Source: Limnothrix sp. CACIAM 69d (GTDB lineage Bacteria; Cyanobacteriota; Cyanobacteriia; CACIAM-69d). Taken from it: a stretch of 50,291 nt of DNA. Of the stretch, positions 27,897-35,930 are shown one piece after another. Both the position numbers and the translations under genes were made by a program. Under the pieces are notes generated by a model, which was not told the origin of the DNA, did no database searches, and saw only the letters and a program-made list of their open reading frames with translations. The stretch is from the NCBI GenBank assembly GCA_001913845.2, contig MKGP02000065.1, positions 1-50,291 of the forward strand, in the 5' to 3' direction. Each line of letters opens with the position of its first letter. Positions within the stretch are counted from its first letter, which is position 1.

Positions 27897-29801
27897 ATGC
27901 ATCTGAGCGAACTTACTCACCCCAATCAACTTCATGGGCTGTCGATCGCCCAATTAGAAGAAATTGCCCGCCAAATTCGAGAAAAACATCTGCAAACCGT
28001 TGCCACCAGCGGCGGTCACCTGGGCCCCGGTTTAGGCGTGGTGGAATTAACAGTCGCCCTCTATCAAACCCTTGACCTCGATCGCGACAAGGTGATCTGG
28101 GACGTGGGCCACCAAGCCTATCCCCACAAATTGATTACCGGTCGTTACAACGAGTTCCATACCCTGCGCCAAAAGGACGGCATTGCCGGTTATCTGAAGC
28201 GCTGTGAAAGTAAGTTCGACCACTTCGGTGCGGGCCACGCCTCCACCAGCATTTCCGCCGGTTTGGGCATGGCGATCGCCCGGGACATGGCCGGCGAAAA
28301 CTACAAAGTGGTTTCCATCATCGGCGACGGCGCAATGACCGGCGGGATGGCCCTTGAAGCCATTAACCACGCGGGTCACCTACCCGACACTAATTTGATG
28401 GTGGTGCTCAACGATAACGACATGTCCATTTCGCCCAACGTGGGGGCCCTGTCGCGCTACCTGAACAAAATGCGCCTCAGTCCACCCATGCAATTCCTGA
28501 CGGACAACATCGAAGAGCAGGTGAAGCATTTGCCCTTCTTTGGTGGTTCCCTGTCGCCGGAACTCGATCGGGTCAAAGAAGGCATGAAGCGCCTAGCCGT
28601 GTCGAAAGTGGGCGCAGTGTTTGAAGAACTGGGCTTTACCTACATGGGCCCCGTTGACGGTCACAACATTAAAGAACTGATTGACATCTTCCGCGAAGGC
28701 CACAAGCAAAAGGGCCCTGTGCTCGTCCACGTGGCCACCACCAAAGGCAAGGGCTACGCGATCGCGGAAAAAGATCAAGTGGGTTACCACGCTCAAAATC
28801 CCTTTGATTTGGCAACGGGCAAGGCCAAACCGGCTAGCAAGCCCACGCCGCCCAGCTATTCAAAAGTTTTTGCAGAAACGCTGATTACCCTCGCAGAAAA
28901 CGATCCCCGAATTGTGGCAATCACGGCGGCCATGGCCACCGGTACGGGCCTCGACAAGTTCCAAGCCAAGCTGCCGAACCAATATGTGGATGTGGGCATT
29001 GCCGAACAGCACGCCGTAACCATGGCGGCGGGCATGGCCTGCGAAGGGGCGCGCCCGGTGGTGACGATCTATTCCACCTTCTTGCAGCGGGCCTTTGACC
29101 AAGTGATCCATGATGTTTGCATCCAGGATCTGCCGGTGTTCTTCTGTCTCGATCGCGCCGGGGTGGTCGGAGCCGACGGGCCCACCCACCAGGGGATGTA
29201 TGACATTGCCTACCTGCGTTGCATTCCCAACCTGGTGGTGATGGCTCCCAAGGATGAGGCGGAGTTCCAGCGGATGTTGGTGACGGGTGTGACCCATTCG
29301 GGCCCGATCGCCGTGCGCTATCCCCGGGGCAGTGGCGTGGGTGCGCCGTTGCTGGAAGCGGGCTGGGAACCGATGCCGATCGGGAAAGGCGAAGTGCTGC
29401 GAACCGGTGATGATCTGTTGCTGGTGGGCTACGGCACGATGGTCTATCCGGCCATGCAAGCGGCGGAAATCCTCAGCGAGCACGGCATTGAAGCCACGGT
29501 GGTGAATGCCCGCTTCGTGAAGCCGCTGGATACGGAGTTGATTGTGCCCCTGGCCCAGAAGATTGGCCGGGTGGTGACGATCGAGGAAGGCTGCCTGATG
29601 GGTGGTTTCGGTTCAGCGGTGCTGGAAGCCCTGGGCGATGCGGGTGTAACCGTGCCGGTGACCCGCTTGGGTGTGCCGGACATTTTGGTGGAGCACGCCA
29701 CGCCGAGCCAGTCGATGCAAAGCCTGGGTCTGACGGGGCCGCAAATTGCTGATCGCCTGTTGACGCAGTTGGGTCGTAAGCCGGAAATGGCGGCGGTTTA
29801 G
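27897..29801 (+). CDS. dxs: 1-deoxy-D-xylulose-5-phosphate synthase
   Basis: The 634-residue protein has the normal DXS length. It condenses pyruvate and glyceraldehyde 3-phosphate, using thiamine diphosphate, as the first step of the MEP isoprenoid pathway. The start is ATG 27897 ([16 protein letters not shown]), with AAGGTGG upstream. The frame is open for 40 more codons but these are not conserved. Motifs seen: [30 protein letters not shown], the TPP motif GDGAMTGG...NDND, the transketolase central region [17 protein letters not shown], and the C-terminal domain ([14 protein letters not shown]). It should be fully active. Confidence 0.97.
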   Translation: MHLSELTHPNQLHGLSIAQLEEIARQIREKHLQTVATSGGHLGPGLGVVELTVALYQTLDLDRDKVIWDVGHQAYPHKLITGRYNEFHTLRQKDGIAGYLKRCESKFDHFGAGHASTSISAGLGMAIARDMAGENYKVVSIIGDGAMTGGMALEAINHAGHLPDTNLMVVLNDNDMSISPNVGALSRYLNKMRLSPPMQFLTDNIEEQVKHLPFFGGSLSPELDRVKEGMKRLAVSKVGAVFEELGFTYMGPVDGHNIKELIDIFREGHKQKGPVLVHVATTKGKGYAIAEKDQVGYHAQNPFDLATGKAKPASKPTPPSYSKVFAETLITLAENDPRIVAITAAMATGTGLDKFQAKLPNQYVDVGIAEQHAVTMAAGMACEGARPVVTIYSTFLQRAFDQVIHDVCIQDLPVFFCLDRAGVVGADGPTHQGMYDIAYLRCIPNLVVMAPKDEAEFQRMLVTGVTHSGPIAVRYPRGSGVGAPLLEAGWEPMPIGKGEVLRTGDDLLLVGYGTMVYPAMQAAEILSEHGIEATVVNARFVKPLDTELIVPLAQKIGRVVTIEEGCLMGGFGSAVLEALGDAGVTVPVTRLGVPDILVEHATPSQSMQSLGLTGPQIADRLLTQLGRKPEMAAV

Positions 29802-29812
29802 ATTCCAAAATG

Positions 29813-29846
29813 CCGGGTTGGGCGATCGGGCGATCGCTCAACCGGG
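29813..29846 (+). terminator. Strong hairpin after dxs
   Basis: CCGGGTTGGGCGATCG (29813-29828) pairs with CGATCGCTCAACCGGG (29831-29846) around a 2-nt gap, with one or two mismatches. It is 11 bp past the dxs stop. There is no T run, so it may be a 3' end-protecting structure or factor-dependent terminator rather than an intrinsic one. HIP1-like sites form the stem. Confidence 0.5.
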
Positions 29847-29877
29847 CCGCCCCCGATCGAAAAAAGAGCTGTAGTTA

Positions 29878-30006
29878 GAGGATGTTTAAAAAGTATTCTT
29901 TGGCACGGGCAAGCACCAATAGTCGTGGGGCAAGGGGCTTAAGCCCCTTGTCTAAGTCGATCACTGGGGCGTACAGAGTAGCAATTTTGGCTTTTCAGAC
30001 ATTTTC
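29878..30006. mobile_element. MITE type A, copy 1
   Basis: A 129-bp noncoding element. Its ends are GAGGATGTTTAAAAAG and, inverted, CTTTTCAGACATTTTC, flanked on both sides by TTA. It aligns along its whole length, in opposite orientation, with the element at 48283-48413 (shared blocks GGCACGGGCAA, CACCAATAGTCGTGG, CAATTTTGGCTTTTCAGACA). The core contains the palindrome CAAGGGGCTTAAGCCCCTTG. It encodes nothing and would need a transposase from a related full-length element. Confidence 0.85.
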
Positions 30007-30368
30007 TTAGCGCGACTACCAACCGGTGACCCAATTCGTTAAGCGATTTCGTTAAGCGATTTTGTTAAGCGATCAATTGCTTGCTTGAGCAATGGAATTG
30101 GGCAATGGAATCGGACAGAATTCTATTTTAAAAACAAGGGTAATTCAGTGTTAATTCAGTTCTGGGTTCTGAATTTTATTCTGATCGATAACTAACACTT
30201 TTAATCAGATTTAAATTAATTCTCAATTGTCAAGATTTGAGATCAAAAAATCTCCAAAATTGCTGCAAAATGTAATTGACAAATCCAAGGAGGCGATGAT
30301 AGGTTCAAAAATGTATGCCTAGCCTAATCCAATTAATCGAACCGCGTGATCGCCCCTAGCCCAATGCG
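30007..30368. other. AT-rich leader/promoter region of the ABC transporter
   Basis: No gene. The stretch 30120-30290 is distinctly AT-rich. Short repeats TTAAGCGATTTTGTTAAGCGAT and AATTCAGT occur. The transcription start of the riboswitch-controlled transcript should lie here, but no promoter could be assigned confidently. Confidence 0.55.
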
Positions 30369-30497
30369 TGGCGACCTGCGATTACAACATTGATGTTTGG
30401 AGCGGAGGACCCGTGTTTTGGGGCTTACTTTCTGCGTGAAAGGGGACACCTCTCAGTCCTAGCCCGTCAGCTAACTTCGTCGGCAACGAGGGGAGAC
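30369..30497 (+). ncRNA. Probable c-di-AMP riboswitch (ydaO-yuaA class)
   Basis: The leader directly before the permease gene matches remembered conserved blocks of the ydaO-yuaA aptamer in order: GCGGAGGACCC (30402-30412), a GGGG...GTGAAAGGGG arm, CCCGTCAGCTAACTTCGTCGGC (30463-30484) and the 3' block GAGGGGAGA (30488-30496). B. subtilis ydaO has GCGGGGGACCC, CCGUCAGCUAACCUCGUAAGC and GAGAGGAGA at the same places. A P1-like pairing is possible between TGGCGAC (30369) and GTCGGCA (30479). The 3' block is also the ribosome binding site for the ATG at 30505, so control is likely at translation start. In this class ligand binding usually turns genes off. The 5' boundary is approximate. Confidence 0.85.
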
Positions 30498-30504
30498 TCT
30501 ACCC

Positions 30505-31353
30505 ATGAAAAATCCGACCATTCCGGGCGGTGCTTCTGCGCGCCCACCTGCTCGTTTTGCTGGTCGCTGGCTCACCCGTTATGAGGCGATCGTCTTCCCG
30601 GCGATCGGCTTTGGGGGCCTGCTGTTGTTGTGGTGGTTGGTGGCGACCTTTGGCACCAAGTTGTTACCGACTCCTTGGGAAGCGCTGGTGGCCAATGCCG
30701 ATGCGATTTTGACCCCGTTTCATCGTCGTGGCCCCGGTGATTTGGGGATTGGCTGGCTGTTGTTGTCCAGCTTGCGACGGGTGTTTTTGGGATTTTTGTT
30801 GGGGTCGATCGTGGCGATTCCCGTGGGCTTTTTGATTGGCTCGTCTCGCCAGGCCATGCTGGCCATTAACCCGATCGTCCAAATCTTGCGGCCCGTTTCG
30901 CCCGTGGCTTGGTTGCCGGTGGCGTTGGCGACTTTTAATTTGGCGAATCCATCTGCCATTTTCGTGATTTTTATTACGTCTCTTTGGCCAACAATTGTGA
31001 ACACAGCCTTAGGCGTTTCTAGTGTGCCCCAAGACTATTTGGAAGTGGCCAAAATGCTGGAAATGTCCCCTTGGCGACGGATGACGGCGGTGGTTTGGCC
31101 CGCAAGTTTGCCCTACATTTTCACGGGTTTACGCATCAGTTTGGGCATTGCTTGGTTGGTGATTGTGGCGGTGGAAATGTTGACCGGTGGTGTGGGAATT
31201 GGCTTCTTTGTGTGGGATGAGTGGAGCCGCCTGAATTTGAATTCGGTCTTCCTGGCGATCGGGGCGATCGGGGGGACGGGGCTGGTGCTGGATTGGCTGT
31301 TGGGCCAGTTGCAGCAAACGATTACCCACCGGCCCGCGCCGAAGCAGCTTTAG
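30505..31353 (+). CDS. ABC transporter permease, NrtB/CmpB/CynB type
   Basis: A 282-residue inner-membrane permease of the NitT/TauT family, with about six membrane segments (AIGFGGLLLLWWLVA, FLGFLLGSIVAIPVGFLIG, IVQILRPVSPVAWLPVALA, FVIFITSLWPTIVNTALG). The cytoplasmic coupling-helix (EAA-like) stretch is YLEVAKMLEMSPWRRMTAVVWPASLP. NPIVQILRPVSPVAWLP is the typical nitrate/bicarbonate/cyanate transporter signature. The ATG at 30505 follows GGGGAG in the riboswitch. It is first in the order permease, binding protein, ATPase. The substrate (nitrate, bicarbonate or cyanate) cannot be set from sequence alone. Confidence 0.92.
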   Translation: MKNPTIPGGASARPPARFAGRWLTRYEAIVFPAIGFGGLLLLWWLVATFGTKLLPTPWEALVANADAILTPFHRRGPGDLGIGWLLLSSLRRVFLGFLLGSIVAIPVGFLIGSSRQAMLAINPIVQILRPVSPVAWLPVALATFNLANPSAIFVIFITSLWPTIVNTALGVSSVPQDYLEVAKMLEMSPWRRMTAVVWPASLPYIFTGLRISLGIAWLVIVAVEMLTGGVGIGFFVWDEWSRLNLNSVFLAIGAIGGTGLVLDWLLGQLQQTITHRPAPKQL

Positions 31354-31476
31354 CAGTGGTTGGATTGGAATTTTTAACACCTCGCCCGATCGTTACAGGG
31401 CTGACGGGTGTTGGGTTTCGTGCCTCAACCCAACCTACATGACTTGATGCAACGCAATTAATCAAGAGGTGATTTT

Positions 31477-32937
31477 GTGGGAACGCTCAATCGCCGCTCC
31501 CTCCTGTGGGGAATGGGGGGATTTGCCCTGGCAACGGGGCTGGCTGCCTACGATCCCCTGGCTCTGAAGCCCAACCGTCGGGCGATCGCCCAGGACATCA
31601 AGCCGGTGATCGATCCGGCGACGCTGGAGAAGCCGAATTTAACGATCGGGTTTGTGCCGGTGAATGACTGCGCCCCGATCGCGATCGCCTATGAAAAGGG
31701 CTTTTTCCAAAAATATGGGCTGAATGTCACCCTCAGCCGTGAGGCCAGTTGGGGCACGGCGCGGGATGGTGTGATCTTTGGCCGGTTGGATGCTTCGCCC
31801 GTGGTGTCGGGAGCCGTGACCAATGCGCGGGTGGGAGCCGAGGGCGCACGTCAGGCCCCCATGTGCGCCGCCCTGACCATTCACCGCCACGGCAATGCCC
31901 TGACCATGAATCGGGCCATGTGGGAAGCGGGGTTGCGGCCGCTGCATGAGTATGGCGGGAATTTGGATGCCTTTGGGCAGGATTTTGGCCGCTATTTTCG
32001 ATCGCTCCCGCCCGAGCAACGGGTTTGGGCGGTGGTGCTGAGTTCGTCGATTTATGAATATTTCGTGCGCTATCTGATGGCCGCCGTGGGCATTGACCCG
32101 CTGGCGGATTTGCGCCTGGTGATTATTCCGCCGCCGCAGATGGTCACGAATATGCGGATTGGGGCGATGCAGGGCTACATGGTGGCGGAACCCTGGAACA
32201 CCCGGGCGATCGCGGGCAATGTGGGGGTGGGCTTCACCTGCGCCCAGGGTCGGGAAATTTGGCAGGGCCACCCCGATCGAGTGTTGGCGGTGATGGAGTC
32301 CTTCATCGATCGCTACCCCAAGACCTATCGATCGCTGGTGAAGGCGCTGATCGAAGCCTGCCAATATTGCGGCCGGTCGGAAAACCGTGAGGAAATTGCT
32401 CGGTTGATTGTGGCGCGATCGTACACGGGAGCCGTGCCGCGCAAATGTTCCGTGCCCCAAGACATCAACCTTTCAAACCTGAAGGATTTGCCCAACTGCG
32501 CCACCCAGTTCACCGCTCCGGCCCTGGTGGGCAATTACAACTACGGTGGATTTGACGGGCGGCGGCGAGAGGTGCGATCGCCTGACACAACCATGTTTTT
32601 TGACCTCGCGCCAACCTTGGCCCAAGTGCCCGGCGACCATTCCACCTTCCTGTGGCAATCCCAGTCCCTGTGGCTGATGACCCAGGCGGCCCGTTGGGGG
32701 CAAATTCCCAAAATTCCACCCAATGCCGAAGCCCTGGCCAAACGGGCTTGGCGCACGGATCTCTATCGGGAAATTGCCGGAGAACTGGGCATTGCTTGCC
32801 CCAGCGACGATTACAAAGTCGAACCGGCCGATCGCTTTATTGATCGCCGTGCCTTTGACCCCAGCGACCTCGATCGCTACCTGAGCAGTTTTGAGATCCG
32901 TGCCAATCGCCCCCAGCGGTTTTCCTTGTGGGGTTAG
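31477..32937 (+). CDS. Substrate-binding protein, NrtA/CmpA family, Tat-exported
   Basis: The 486-residue protein starts at GTG 31477 after AAGAGGTGA. It has a twin-arginine signal (NRRSLLWG, residues 5-12, then a hydrophobic segment LATGLAAYDPLAL). The mature part has NrtA/CmpA-family hallmarks: IGFVPVNDCAPIAIAYEKGFFQKYGL, a His-Gly in TIHRHGNALT at the anion site region, and GAMQGYMVAEPWNTRAIA. No lipobox Cys is evident at the expected place, unlike lipoprotein NrtA, so it may be a soluble or Tat-anchored protein. It captures the anion in the periplasm for the permease. It is about 120 bp after the permease gene, in the same operon. Confidence 0.92.
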   Translation: MGTLNRRSLLWGMGGFALATGLAAYDPLALKPNRRAIAQDIKPVIDPATLEKPNLTIGFVPVNDCAPIAIAYEKGFFQKYGLNVTLSREASWGTARDGVIFGRLDASPVVSGAVTNARVGAEGARQAPMCAALTIHRHGNALTMNRAMWEAGLRPLHEYGGNLDAFGQDFGRYFRSLPPEQRVWAVVLSSSIYEYFVRYLMAAVGIDPLADLRLVIIPPPQMVTNMRIGAMQGYMVAEPWNTRAIAGNVGVGFTCAQGREIWQGHPDRVLAVMESFIDRYPKTYRSLVKALIEACQYCGRSENREEIARLIVARSYTGAVPRKCSVPQDINLSNLKDLPNCATQFTAPALVGNYNYGGFDGRRREVRSPDTTMFFDLAPTLAQVPGDHSTFLWQSQSLWLMTQAARWGQIPKIPPNAEALAKRAWRTDLYREIAGELGIACPSDDYKVEPADRFIDRRAFDPSDLDRYLSSFEIRANRPQRFSLWG

Positions 32938-32986
32938 AGCTGGCATGGGCCAGCCCCCAATGCCGCCGCGATGCGATCGCCAGAGA

Positions 32987-33006
32987 TAAGGGGCTTAAGC
33001 CCCTTG
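32987..33006. repeat. 20-bp palindrome, copy 3
   Basis: TAAGGGGCTTAAGCCCCTTG, matching the copies at 9160-9179 and 29931-29950 except for the first base. It lies between the binding-protein and ATPase genes and could form an intra-operon hairpin that sets relative expression. Confidence 0.75.
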
Positions 33007-33108
33007 TTACGGCAGCCTAGCCAAGCAATATCAAGACTTTCAGCTTTAAATGCCGAATCAAACGGCGAAATTCTGGTTTCTGCCCTTCTCCATTCTGGTG
33101 TTTGACCC

Positions 33109-33951
33109 ATGACGCAACCCAAGCCGCCCCAGTCCACCGCCCAGCGCGATCGCACCAGCCCCGATCAGCAGCCCTTCCTCAAAATTGAGCAGCTCTACAA
33201 GGCGTTCACCAATCCCAAGGGCGATCGCACCGTAATTTTGAACGACATCAACTTAACCGTGGGCAGCACCGAATATATTTCGATCGTCGGGCACTCGGGC
33301 TGCGGCAAGTCTACCCTGCTGCGGATTGTGGGCGGCTTGGAAACGATCACCGCTGGCACGGTGGAGATCGAGGGGCGACCGATCACCAAGCCGGGAGCCG
33401 ATCGGATGATGGTGTTTCAGCATTACGCCCTGCTGCCTTGGCTGACCGTGCGCGAAAACATCCGCCTGGCGATCGATGAGGTGCTAAAAACCGCTACCCC
33501 CGCCGAAAAAAGCGACCTGGTAAACGAACATATCGAAATGGTGAACCTGGCCGCCGCCGCCGACAAATATCCCGACCAAATTTCCGGCGGCATGAAGCAG
33601 CGCGTGGGAATTGCCCGCGCCCTGGCTGTCCGGCCCAAGGTGTTGTTGATGGATGAGCCGTTTGGGGCCCTGGATGCCTTGACCCGGGGCAAGCTCCAGC
33701 GCCAGGTGTTGGACATTTGGGAAAGCCATCGCCAGGCGGTGTTGATGGTGACCCACGATGTGGACGAGGCGCTGTACATGTCCGATCGAATCGTGTTGAT
33801 GACCAACGGCCCAGCGGCCCAAATTGGCGAAATCCTGACCGTGCCCTTTGCCCACCCGCGCAACATCCACGAAATCCGCGAATCGCCTGAGTATTACGAG
33901 CTACGCAACCACGCCCTCAACTTTTTGGATCACAACTTCGTGCGCGACTAG
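33109..33951 (+). CDS. ABC transporter ATP-binding protein, NrtD/CmpD type
   Basis: The 280-residue ATPase energises the transporter. Motifs: Walker A GHSGCGKST, Q loop FQHYALLPW, signature ISGGMKQR, Walker B VLLMDEPFGALD and H-loop His in MVTHDVDEAL. TNGPAAQIGEI near the end is typical of the nitrate/cyanate subfamily. The N-terminal 20 residues are an unconserved polar stretch. It is the last gene of the transporter set. A NrtC-type ATPase fused to a regulatory binding domain is absent, so regulation differs from nrtABCD. Confidence 0.94.
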   Translation: MTQPKPPQSTAQRDRTSPDQQPFLKIEQLYKAFTNPKGDRTVILNDINLTVGSTEYISIVGHSGCGKSTLLRIVGGLETITAGTVEIEGRPITKPGADRMMVFQHYALLPWLTVRENIRLAIDEVLKTATPAEKSDLVNEHIEMVNLAAAADKYPDQISGGMKQRVGIARALAVRPKVLLMDEPFGALDALTRGKLQRQVLDIWESHRQAVLMVTHDVDEALYMSDRIVLMTNGPAAQIGEILTVPFAHPRNIHEIRESPEYYELRNHALNFLDHNFVRD

Positions 33952-34038
33952 GGCCAATCCCCGGAACCCTTTTAGACTAAGGGGTTAGACCATGGTTTTG
34001 AGATCACGATTAATTAACGGCTGAGCCGACTACATCCC

Positions 34039-34362
<324 letters not shown>

Positions 34363-34800
34363 GAATTCGGTCTTAAAAGTCAGCCCCCTGCCCCAAACAG
34401 GGGCCTTGATTGTGATTGAGCATTGCGACCATCGTTGTTGAACCGAATCGAATACGCTGGAAGAATTAGAAAATATTGCAATTCCAATTGATCTTTTAAA
34501 ATTCAATCATTTCTTCTAAATTTCGCATCTTATTCAGCCTTTGTATAAATTAATTCCACCCAAAATAAAAAATACAAGATATTTTCAATCATCCTGATAA
34601 CGTTTCTTTAAACAAGAAACCTATGGCTTGAAATCATCATTAAAAGCCAGAATTATGAAGCATTAAGCATTCTTCACAGAATCTTCGCCTAGAGATCACT
34701 TAATCTTTAAACCGATTTTTCAAAGTGTGATCTAAGATGTAATTCAAGAACCTAAACGTTGGGTGCTAGACCTCTCCACTACTGCGGAAAAATTGCCACT
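34363..34800. other. AT-rich intergenic region upstream of the PEP-CTERM gene
   Basis: No gene. It is strongly AT-rich at 34440-34750 compared with its neighbours. The direct repeat AAGCATTAAGCATTC occurs near 34660. It presumably holds the promoter of the PEP-CTERM gene, which could not be pinpointed. Confidence 0.6.
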
Positions 34801-35490
34801 ATGAAACGCTTCCAACAAATTGCTAGCACCCTGGCTCTTGCCCTAGTTCCTGCTCTGATTGCCACCCAGCCCGCACAAGCTGCCAACCTGGTTAAAAACG
34901 GCAGCTTTGAAGTGACTCCAGGCGCTCCCCTCAACGGCGGCTGGCGGACTTTTTCAACAATTGAGGGTTGGTCTGCAACCAAGGGCGGCACAATTGAGGT
35001 GCAAGCCGGGGTGGCCGGGAAAGCCTATGACGGCAAAAACCTGGTGGAACTCGACAGCCACTTCTACGACAGCAAAGCATCCGAGCTGGGCCTGTTCCAA
35101 GACATCGTGACCAAAGCAGGAAAGACCTATGAACTTTCCTTTGCTTACTCGGCTCGTCCGGGAATTGCAAACAATTGGAAAGGCGGCAAAGACCAAAATG
35201 CCTTCTCCGTTTTGTTTGGTTCCAGCTTCAACCAAGTTTTCAATGCGGGTAACGGCGGCGGTCAAACCAACTGGCTCAGCAGCGGCCCTTTGTTGGTGAA
35301 GGCGGTGTCTGACCTGACCCGCTTGCAGTTCAACTACCTGGGCACGCGGGACACCTACGGAGCCTACATTGATAATGTCAGCTTGACGGAAGTGGCCTCG
35401 ACCCCTGAGCCGGTGAGCTTGCTGGGTCTGTTGGCTGTGGGGACGGCGGTTGGCGTGGCTGCGAAAAAGCGCCAGCGCGCGATCGACTAA
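34801..35490 (+). CDS. PEP-CTERM exosortase-sorted extracellular protein
   Basis: The 229-residue secreted protein has a signal peptide at 1-27 (MKRFQQIASTLALALVPALI, cleavage after AQAA). The mature part begins NLVKNGSFEVTPGAPLNGGW and contains DTYGAYIDNVSLTEV, the pattern of carbohydrate-binding-like (DUF642/CBM-type) beta-sandwiches. The C-terminus is a PEP-CTERM sorting signal: TPEPVSLLGLL, a membrane helix and KKRQR. It would be processed by exosortase and released or attached to extracellular polymer. The exosortase is not in this window. A hairpin terminator follows. Confidence 0.92.
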   Translation: MKRFQQIASTLALALVPALIATQPAQAANLVKNGSFEVTPGAPLNGGWRTFSTIEGWSATKGGTIEVQAGVAGKAYDGKNLVELDSHFYDSKASELGLFQDIVTKAGKTYELSFAYSARPGIANNWKGGKDQNAFSVLFGSSFNQVFNAGNGGGQTNWLSSGPLLVKAVSDLTRLQFNYLGTRDTYGAYIDNVSLTEVASTPEPVSLLGLLAVGTAVGVAAKKRQRAID

Positions 35491-35549
35491 ATCGCGACTG
35501 CTAAGGGCTGCCGTTTTGGCTAGTTTTTGACAATTGTTCATGCTCTGTT

Positions 35550-35588
35550 GAGGGCGATCGCTCGGAAATCAGGCGATCGCCCTCGTTT
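35550..35588 (+). terminator. Hairpin terminator after the PEP-CTERM gene
   Basis: GAGGGCGATCGC (35550-35561) and GCGATCGCCCTC (35573-35584) form a perfect 12-bp stem with an 11-nt loop, followed by GTTTCG. The stem is built of two HIP1 octamers. Confidence 0.65.
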
Positions 35589-35638
35589 CGTTCATGCCCC
35601 CATTGCGACTGAAGATTTGCTTTGAAGATCTCCCGCGA

Positions 35639-35884
35639 ATGGCAGAATTGCCTCATATCCCTGATTCTGGAATTGAACGTTTTGCTATGACCCCTCCCTA
35701 TTTGCGGCCGGCCCCTTGGTGGAATTGGTTGGGCCTGTTGGCTCTGCTGACGGCGGTGTTGTGGTTGTTGCGGGGGGTGGGGCTGTTGGGCTTTGTGCCG
35801 GGGATTGTGTTTGGTGTTTTGTTTTTGGCGATGGGGGTGTTGCTGCTGTTGGGGGTTTGGGGGGTGCGATCGCGCCGTTGGTAG
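35639..35884 (+). CDS. Small two-helix membrane protein
   Basis: The 81-residue product from ATG 35639 (or 65 residues from ATG 35687, MTPPYLRPAP) is mostly membrane: WWNWLGLLALLTAVLWLLRGVG and GIVFGVLFLAMGVLLLLGVW, then a basic end RSRRW. No family is recognised. Neither start has a strong ribosome binding site. It is convergent with the kinase gene at 35931. The hydrophobic pattern and stop position make it plausible, but not certain, as a gene. Confidence 0.6.
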   Translation: MAELPHIPDSGIERFAMTPPYLRPAPWWNWLGLLALLTAVLWLLRGVGLLGFVPGIVFGVLFLAMGVLLLLGVWGVRSRRW

Positions 35885-35930
35885 TGGATGGCGGGCCGTC
35901 CCGTGGCAACGTCCTATCTATTGCAGCGCC

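Noticed and set aside
30140-30153. Possible NtcA site GTA-N8-TTA upstream of the transporter
   Set aside because: The consensus needs GTA-N8-TAC. The second half matches poorly and no -10 box stands at the right distance.
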